Shown in pieces: positions 54,001 through 63,000 of a stretch of 64,000 nt of DNA. The translations under genes were made by a program, and so were the position numbers. The stretch comes from Cepaea nemoralis (lineage: Eukaryota; Mollusca; Gastropoda; Stylommatophora; Helicidae): assembly GCA_014155875.1 (NCBI GenBank), contig JACEFZ010016112.1, forward strand, positions 434,001 through 498,000, read 5' to 3'. Each line of letters opens with the position of its first letter. Position 1 is the stretch's first letter. Under the pieces are notes generated by a model, which ran no database searches, was not told the DNA's origin, and saw only the letters and a list, made by a program, of their open reading frames with translations.

Positions 54001-57000
54001 GCTACAAATTTTCAAATCGGGTCAACCGAAGAATTCTAGAATACATATATGGTCATTACTATTACAGGATTATGAATTTGACATTTGTCATATTCCTGGA
54101 AAAGATAATAATCTTGCTGACATTCTGAGTCGATTATAGAATGGCAGATTTTCTTGTTGATTATTTAGAGTTGAATTAGAGTTATAGTTCTTGTTGTATT
54201 AAGTTCAAAGTTCAGATATATATATTGAGATGATTACTTGTGTATTACAAGCCTTATTAGAAGGTCAAGATAACAATAACCAACATGTTAAGATAGGTTA
54301 TTTGATTAAATATTCATCATCATCATCAAGTGCCGTGCCGGCTGGCGTAGGCGTTCATGGCTCTCCATAGATCTCGGTCTTTGGTTTTCTGGATCAACTC
54401 TGCTGCTGATATTCCTCCATGCCACCGTCTCAATCCATCCAGCATCACTTCTCTTGGTCTACCTCTGCCTCTCTTCCCCTCGATCTTTCCAGTTGTTACA
54501 ATGTTCTCCAATGCCTCTCTTCTCATCACATGACCGAGGAAAGCTGTTTGTCTCTGTCTTATTGTTGTATATAATGTTCTAGTTTCATTAGCCTGTTTCA
54601 GGCAGTCGTCGTTAGTTACTCTGGCAGTCCAAGGAATTCGCAACATTCGTCTCAGGAACCACATCTCTGTTGCTTCTAATTTCTTCTTAATTTGTTCATT
54701 TACATTCCAAGATTCACTGCCATACAGCAAAACTGGTTCTACATAGCATTTCAGCACTCTCTTTCTTACATTCAGTGACAGTGACTTATTGCATAAGATA
54801 CTCTTCATTTTATGAAATGCGGCTTTTGCCTGCCCTATTCTGCTCCTAATCTCTGTTGTACATCTTCCATCTGATGTTATAAATGCCCCTAGGTATCTAA
54901 AATTATCAACTTGGTTAAGGATTTTCCCTTCTATTTCTATGTCACATTTTGGTGTCACCATTTTCTTTGATATTACCATTGTTACTGTTTTCTTGATATT
55001 CAAGTTGAGTCCTTTCCTTGCACTCTCTGTTACTACAACGTCTAATAATTGTTGTAGGTCTGTTGAATTATCCGCCACCAATACTGTGTCATCTGCATAG
55101 CGTATATTATTTATATTATAACCTCCAACTAGTATTCCTGGCATCTCTTTGATCTCTCTCATTATTACTTCGCTATACAGGGAGAAAAGATCTGGTGACA
55201 AGACACACCCTTGTCGTACTCCTAGCTTTATCTGTTCGTAACTACCCTCTTTATTTCCCATTTTAATTGCTGCTACTTGGTTCCAGTAAATATTCTTTAT
55301 TATTCTTAAATCTTTTCCATCAGTGTTGATATCTTCCAACATTTTAATCAGTTCATCATGTTTCACTTTATCAAATGCCTTAGTATAATCTATGAAGCAC
55401 AAATATATGTCCCTCTGTTTCTCTATTGACCTTTCTATTAGTGTCCGCAATGTATAAATTGCATTGTTTGTGCCCTTTCCTTCCACAAATCCATACTGTT
55501 CTTCACTAATTTCCATTTTTATTTTCTTTTTGGTTCTTCTCATTATGATTCTGAGTAGAAGCTTAGTGATATGGTTTATAAGGTTAATTGTACGAAAATC
55601 TTCACAATCAATTGCTCCTGGTCTTTTTGGTATAGCTATAAATACAGATTTCAGCATATCACTGGGTAAATATCCACTGCTGTAAATATCATTCAACATT
55701 TTGGTTAATATATCTACTCCAAATTCTCCCAATACTTCTAATTCTTCTATTGTGATTTCATCTGGCCCAGCTGTTTTTCCTTTCTTCATACGTTTCATAG
55801 CGTCAGCGACTTCTTCTTTCAGAATAGGTGGACCTTCTAAGTTACTATCTTCTGTTAATTCTGCCCTTTCTCCTTCATATAATTCTCTTATATACTCATT
55901 CCACCTCTTCATTATAGCATCTTCCTCTAATATTATCTTTCCTGTTTTTGATTTCAAACACCCTGTATTTATTCTTATTTTTTTTCCTGTAAGCTCACTG
56001 ATTTGTCTGTGCATATTTTTTGTATCTTTAATGGAATTTAATTCAATTTTTTTGCATTGCTCGTTTAACCAACTTTCTTTAGCCTTCCCACATTTATCTT
56101 TTATTTCTTTATTTATCTTAGCGAATTCTTGTTTGTTATTTTTATACTGTTTTCTTTTGTCCATCAGGTTTAAGATATCTTCATTCATCCATTTTTTCTT
56201 AGCTATTTTGCCTCTCTCTGGTAATACTTCTTTGCTAGTTTGATGAATGGAGTCCCTTAACATTTCCCACTGTTCATCTATACTCTGTATTTTAGTTATT
56301 GCATTGTACCTATTTTTCACAGTCACTCTGTATTGTTCTTGCATTTCTTTATCTATTTTTAGAACCTCTTTATTAAGTCTCATGTTCTTAACCATTTTTT
56401 TCCCTCTTTTTAATCTTACTTTTATTTGTCCACATAGTGGTACATGATCACTATTACAGTCAGCACCAGGCATTGTCTTTACATTAATTAAAGCATTTCT
56501 AAATCTTTTATTAATTAGTATGTAGTCAATTTGGTTGCGTATATTCTTATCAGGGCTTATCCATGTGTACAGTCGTCTTTTATGGTGTTTAAACCATGTG
56601 TTTCCAATTATCATATCATTGATATTTGCCCATTCTATTAGCTTTTCCCCTCTTTCATTTCTTGTACCTAAACCATAATTCCCCACTACATCCTCCATTT
56701 TTCCCTTTCCTACTTTTGCATTAAAATCACCAAGTATTATCTTTATTTCTTGTGATCCAATTTGAGCCATCGCCATTTCTATTTCGTCGTAAAAGTGTTG
56801 TATTTCTTCATCACTACTGCTTGCTGTTGGTGCATATACTTGTATAATATTTATGTCTATTGGTTTGCCTTTGATTTTTACCATAATAACTCTATCTGAA
56901 ATACACCAGTATCCATTAATTGACTTGGCTGTTTTTTCATCTAATATTATTCCTACCCCTTTCTCATGTGTCTCCCCTCCAGAATAAATTATTGTGTGAT

Positions 57001-60000
57001 TGTCAGCTATAATTTTGCCCGATCCCTTCCATCTCATCTCACTAACGCCTAGTATATTCATTTTCATGCTATCCATCTCACTTAGAACATTGGTCAACTT
57101 TCCTAGCTCATTTAATGTCCTAACATTCCATGTTCCTACTCTAAATTTATTTATTTTAGTTAAGATTTTGCCATCAGTAACTGGATGACGGTCTGGTGTC
57201 ACCTGTGGCTCATGACTGTCCCTACCGGACGAGGATGCCCTAAGACAGCCATTAACGTCCTTCACTAACTTTGATTTATGTTTTGCCATGAAGTCTTGGG
57301 AAGATAATGTGGTGGTTTCCCCTTGCCTTCCACATTCACATGGTGGTCTTTTTACCTCTGCTTTTGACAGCCATTTCCGACTGTAAGGACAAGTGAGTGC
57401 CCTGCTCTGCTCAGCTGCAGAGTTGTCCACTTATTCCGGTGGATACTCGGTCCCCAGAGCTGTGTTAGCCACCCCGTAGTGTGTTTCCATCCTCTACCGC
57501 GTGGAGGTGCAGTTGGGATTTTCCCTTCATAAAGTTATGGTCTCTGACCAAAACTCTCCAGTACTTAATTAAGGTACATTTGTATCTGATATGTGTTCAA
57601 AACAGAGCCACGGCAAGGATGAAAGTTATTAACAGACACAACTACTTCCGGTTGGAAAGAACTCAGAAACACTTGAGTATAAAGTTGTAATTGTGAATGA
57701 CTATATTTAATTTATTTAGCGTTTATATTAGTTAATGAGAAATGTTGGGTCCGAAGGGTATGTGTCATGTTATGCTGTATGCTTATGAATCAGTACAGGA
57801 GCTAAATATGACCAAGTGACAGTCCAAATCCCAAAGGAAAATATCGGGAAAAAGTTAAGGTGGAATCACAGACAAGCACCCTACCCATTAAATGACAATA
57901 CGACAACATGTAACAACTACGACTAACATGGTTACTGGAAAAACGTCATTATTACCCTCGTCCTAGAGCTAGGACATACTTGTCATTAGGACAAGGTAGG
58001 GACTAATATTAAATTATTAGTTGAACTGATCCCATAGGATCAGTCACATGACGTTCGACGTAGGGTTTGGACAGGTGGGCATGCCCTTTATGTAGCATTT
58101 ATAATTTTTTTTTTTAGGGTTAATGATGGGGTAAATCCTAGAGCTATGTGGTAGTGCGTAAAAATATGGTTACAGTTGTAAGTAATTATGAGAGGAAAAA
58201 TGACATAGCATTTTTTGGGGGGGAGGGGGCATTATGCCACATAGTGGTCACGCTCACACGCACCACCTAATATGAATTAGGAGATTCCCAGTCTAACAAT
58301 AGAATGACTTGACGACTAGAAACTTAGGACGACGTAATCATCGTCAGGGACAGCAAGAGGTGACTTCGAGAAAGGACATCAAGACAGCTGTGTGTTTTCC
58401 CTGGAAGCTCCGTGAGCAAAAGGTTTGATCATCTAGGGCAAGGCATTGTTACTGAGGAAGGGATCACCTGTTTGTATAGCATTAATATCATATTCAGGAC
58501 CGGGACATAGATCAATTATAGACGAGTTATTTTTGGACATTGGTTGCAATATGCTTTAGGAGATTGGGTAATTATGGAATTGGATGAACGGCCGAGTTTG
58601 TATTAACATATATAACGTCCCGTCCCCGTGTCAGGGGCCCGTTATATTATACAGCAGTGTTGTGTTCATTTTGTCTGGAAAGAGAGCAGATCCGAAATAA
58701 AAGGATTTATCTCAAAATTATATCAGTCTACAAGGTGAGCGACTTTTGTTACATAATTTCATTCAAGTTTGAGTTTTAATGCTTCGGCAGTTGGATGCAC
58801 GTCGAGACATCTTGTTATACTAATATCAGGTTTTCTCAATGTGTCCTACCCAGCACCAGTGTGGGTTATAGACAGGGGATTGTCTTGTTATACTAATATC
58901 AGGTTTTCTCAATGTGTCCTACCCAGCACCAGCATGGGTTATAGACAGGAGAGTGTCTTCTTATACTAATATCAGGTTTTCTCAATGTGTCCTACCCAGC
59001 ACCAGCGTGGGTTATAGACAGGGGAGTGTCTTGTTATACTAATATCAGGTTTTCTCAATGTGTCCTACCCAGCACCAGCGTGGGTTATAGACAGGAGAGT
59101 GTCTTGTTATACTAATATCAGGTTTTCTCAATGTGTCCTACCCAGCACCAGCGTGGGTTATAGACAGGGGAGTGTCTTGTTATACTAATATCAGGTTTTC
59201 TCAATGTGTCCTACCCAGCACCAGCGTGGGTTATAGACAGGAGAGTGTCTTGTTATACTAATATCAGGTTTTCTCAATGTGTCCTACCCAGCACCAGGGT
59301 GGGTTATAGACAGGGGAGTGTCTTCTTATACTAATATCAGGTTTTCTCAATGTGTCCTACCCAGCACCAGCGTGGGTTATAGACAGGAGAGTGTCTTGTT
59401 ATACTAATATCAGGTTTTCTCAATGTGTCCTACCCAGCACCAGCGTGGGTTATAGACAGGAGAGTGTCTTGTTATACTAATATCAGGTTTTCTCAATGTG
59501 TCCTACCTAGCACCAGCGTGGGTTATAGACAGGAGAGTGTCTTGTTATACTAATATCAGGTTTTCTCAATGTGTCCTACCCAACACCAGCGTGGGTTATA
59601 GACAGGGGAGTGTCTTGTTATACTAATATCAGGTTTTCTCAATGTGTCCTACCCAGCACCAGTGTGGGCTATAGACAGGGGAGTGTCTTGTTATACTAAT
59701 ATCAGGTTTTCTCAATGTGTCCTACCCAGCACCAGCGTGGGTTATAGACAGGGGAGTGTCTTGTTATACTAATATCAGGTTTTCTCAATGTGTCCTACCC
59801 AGCATCAGCACCTTTTTCTCACCTCCATGAACTACACATTGGTGAATCTTTCATACTATTTTAATATATTTTCTGGGTGCCCGCTCACTTTGAACTCAAG
59901 CATAGCTAATACATGTGCTACTATTAGTAATAGTTGCTACTACTAGTAAGTGCACTGGATTGATATTGCGTGAGTGTTAGCTTTCCCTATAATCAGTGTC

Positions 60001-63000
60001 TCTAATCAGGCGATCCTTCTCCAACTTCAGATATACTTGTAATTTATGTTCCCATGTCAAGGACAAGAAGTCAACATTTAAGCCCTCCTGACCACTGTGT
60101 GAAACTTAGCTTAAGTGTATTAAAACTCTCAGCCGCACTGACCTCATTTAGTCCTGCTATTTTTCACAGGCACTAGTTAATAAATGTGTCTCATCTCAGA
60201 GCTGTACTATTGGTTTTTAAAAAAATGCTACCACTGCCTGGAATGTAACCCAGATCACTGCCTCAGTAAACAAGCACACTGACCACTGCACCATCATGGC
60301 TTCTAATATAAACATCTTCTGCTGCTGCCTTTCATCTCCCAATGAGGCATAGGACTCCACTGTGATGAACTTCTGATTTCAGAGTGGGAAGTGTTAATGC
60401 CTCCATACCTTCGGTAGTTTGCTTCAGCCCTATGTCTCTCCATCCCATCAAATAATAACAGTCTACTGTTGATCAATTTCACACATTGTCTTCATGCACA
60501 CACACCCGCACACATTTCCCATAACAATGCAATTTATGAGGCAAATCAAAGGTACCTCTTTTCTTAGAAATGCAGGCATGTGGAGATTTGGGTTCGCTTC
60601 CTTTTTAGTGATGGGTGCTGTAAACAACTCAACCTGAAATGTAAATAATAAATTCTCATCTGATCCTATGTGCACTTCTTGAATGATTTGACCTGTTTCT
60701 TTTCTGCCTGTTATCCCCTATTGGAGCCTGACCCCTCAACAAACCCATTCCAAACCTCCTGACCCCTCTATCAACCCATTCCAAGCCTCTTGAACCTTCA
60801 ACCACTCATTCCAAGCCTCCTAAACCTTCAACCAACCCATTCCAAAACTCCTGACCCCTCAACCAACCCATTTCAAGCCTCCTGATCCCTCAACCAACTC
60901 ATTCCAAGCCTCCTGACTCCTCAACCAACCCAGTCCAAGCCTCCTGACTCCCAGTTCATGCAATCTCCTGCAAATTACTGAACATTGGGAGGACAACTGC
61001 ACAGTGGGGACAGAATAATTAATCTTTTAGAGGAACAAAGTGAGCAAATGCATCATGCTGTACATCGGCTGGCGATGAATAGGACACAATGAGACAACTT
61101 GATACTAGTTTAACTAGAGAGTCCTTTTTCCGGAAGCCACAAAGGGAGACCTAAAAGCCAGAGAAGAGATTTAGAGAGAGATGAATAATATGGAGAGGAC
61201 ATGGAAGGAGCTGCAGGAAATAGCACAAGATAGGACGGTTTGTTGTGAGTTGTTCCACGGCCTATACTCCAATGGGCAATACAGGGTTGAAGAAGAAGTA
61301 ACCAGATTGTAGGTAATTGGATGTAGATTAGAAATAGAGATCTAGAAATACAGAGATTAAACATGTGAATAGATGACAAGATGAGTACAGGTGACAAGAT
61401 AACTGATAAAAAATATTCTCATGCTGCATTAACTGGACTACAAAAGCCAAAATATTAATTAGAATTCAACCATTTTGCCTCTAATAATCTCTATCCATGC
61501 TTAAATGCTTTCATGTGGTAGATTTAACCGAGATCTGTTCATGCATTAATGATTTATTGTTGTTCATTTAGTCTACTGACTCACATGTCAGAACTCGGAG
61601 AAAGTCAAACATAAAACAACTCAACAAACGTATAAGAGGGATAGTAAAAAAGTAACGCACCATAATTTTTTTTTCTTCTTCAGAAACTAATGGTCAAATA
61701 TTTTTGTACATAATCCCATCAAATTGCATGGCCTTACATCAACACAAAAGAAGTGCATGCATGCTTTGAGTTTACCAGGTTTTTGTCCTGCTCATTTCTT
61801 CACTGCATGAATCACACCCTCATCATCATCATCGAACCTTGCCCTATGGAGTATATTTTTACGTGGACCCAAAAAATTAAAATAAGAGGGAGTCAGATCA
61901 AGGGTATAGGATTGATGATGAAGTACAGTCCAGCCCAACTTGGCAATTGCCTCCCATGTTTTCTGACTTGTGTGAGGGTGTGCATGGTCATGTTAGTGCA
62001 ACACTTCTGTTGGATTCTTGTTAGATCTAACTCTGAAGAGCCATTTATTGAGTTGTATCAGTGTTTTGATGTCAGCTTCAGAATTGATTGTCTTACCTCT
62101 TGGCATCACTTTCACAAGAAACACGCTATCAATATTTCAAAAGAACATATCCTGCTGGTGGAGTTGTCTTGAATTTCTTTCTTTCTAGCGATTGTGGATG
62201 ATGCACACCACTGACTGAATTGTCATCTTAGGCTCAAAAAATTATGCACCCTGGTTTTGTCTCTTGTAACAATCTTTGACAAAAAGTTATCTCTCTCAGT
62301 ATCAAAACAGCTCCAACATTTCAGAACAAATTGTTTTTCTTTTAAATCTGTGCTCACTGTAGAAGAAATCTCCTAAATTTCAAAACTAGGTTAAGTTAGC
62401 TGAATATCCTTTACAGGATGTTGCAGTGAACCCCAGCATTTTTTGGTTGTTTGTGATTTCTTGGCAAGTTTACATTCAGTAGTTTGTCACTACTTTCTGA
62501 ATGACCGGCAATAATACCACTGTATGAAAACCAACGCACCGCGGTCTGCTACAAAACTGCCCTCAGCTGTGTTATGAATGCGTTATGCGGGATTACAAAT
62601 TGCATCTGTAATCCCTTTGCACAGCGCCAGCTTTAATAAATGAATAAATTACACTTCAAAAAAAAAAACAGACATAAAAGGGAAACAAATGATTTAGTGC
62701 AATTACACAGGCTAGGAAGAGTCATATACAACTGAAAAGTGGTGAGTCAATCACACTGGCAAGTCATACGGAAATAGTTAAATCAAAATTGTTGATGGAA
62801 CTAGCGATGTCACAATGTATTTCACCCACACATTCTCCTCCTGGTGAACAAAGAAGATCATCAATTCAAAAACACAATTTGCACTAGTTCACTTACTGGA
62901 TCCACCTTGTCCCAGTTGTTGTACTTGCCGGGAAAATCAACACCCAGAACATGGCCACACACGGATGTCATCCTGAAATGGACTGTCTCTCCATTAAACT

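Larger units (their letters stand above)
46709..58809 (+). mobile_element. LTR retrotransposon 2, Gmr1-like, decayed, carrying an RTE-like LINE
   Basis: LTRs 46709-47284 (576 bp) and 58235-58809 (575 bp) start TGCCACATAG and end GTCGAGACA, with the target duplication TCTTG (46704-46708, 58810-58814) inside the 73-bp minisatellite. The LTRs differ at roughly seven or eight sites, so it is older than element 1. The order is gag, protease, integrase, RT, RNase H, as in element 1. An RTE-like LINE (54313-57566) sits after the pol end. Purine tract GGGGGGGAGGGGG precedes the 3' LTR. Confidence 0.9.
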
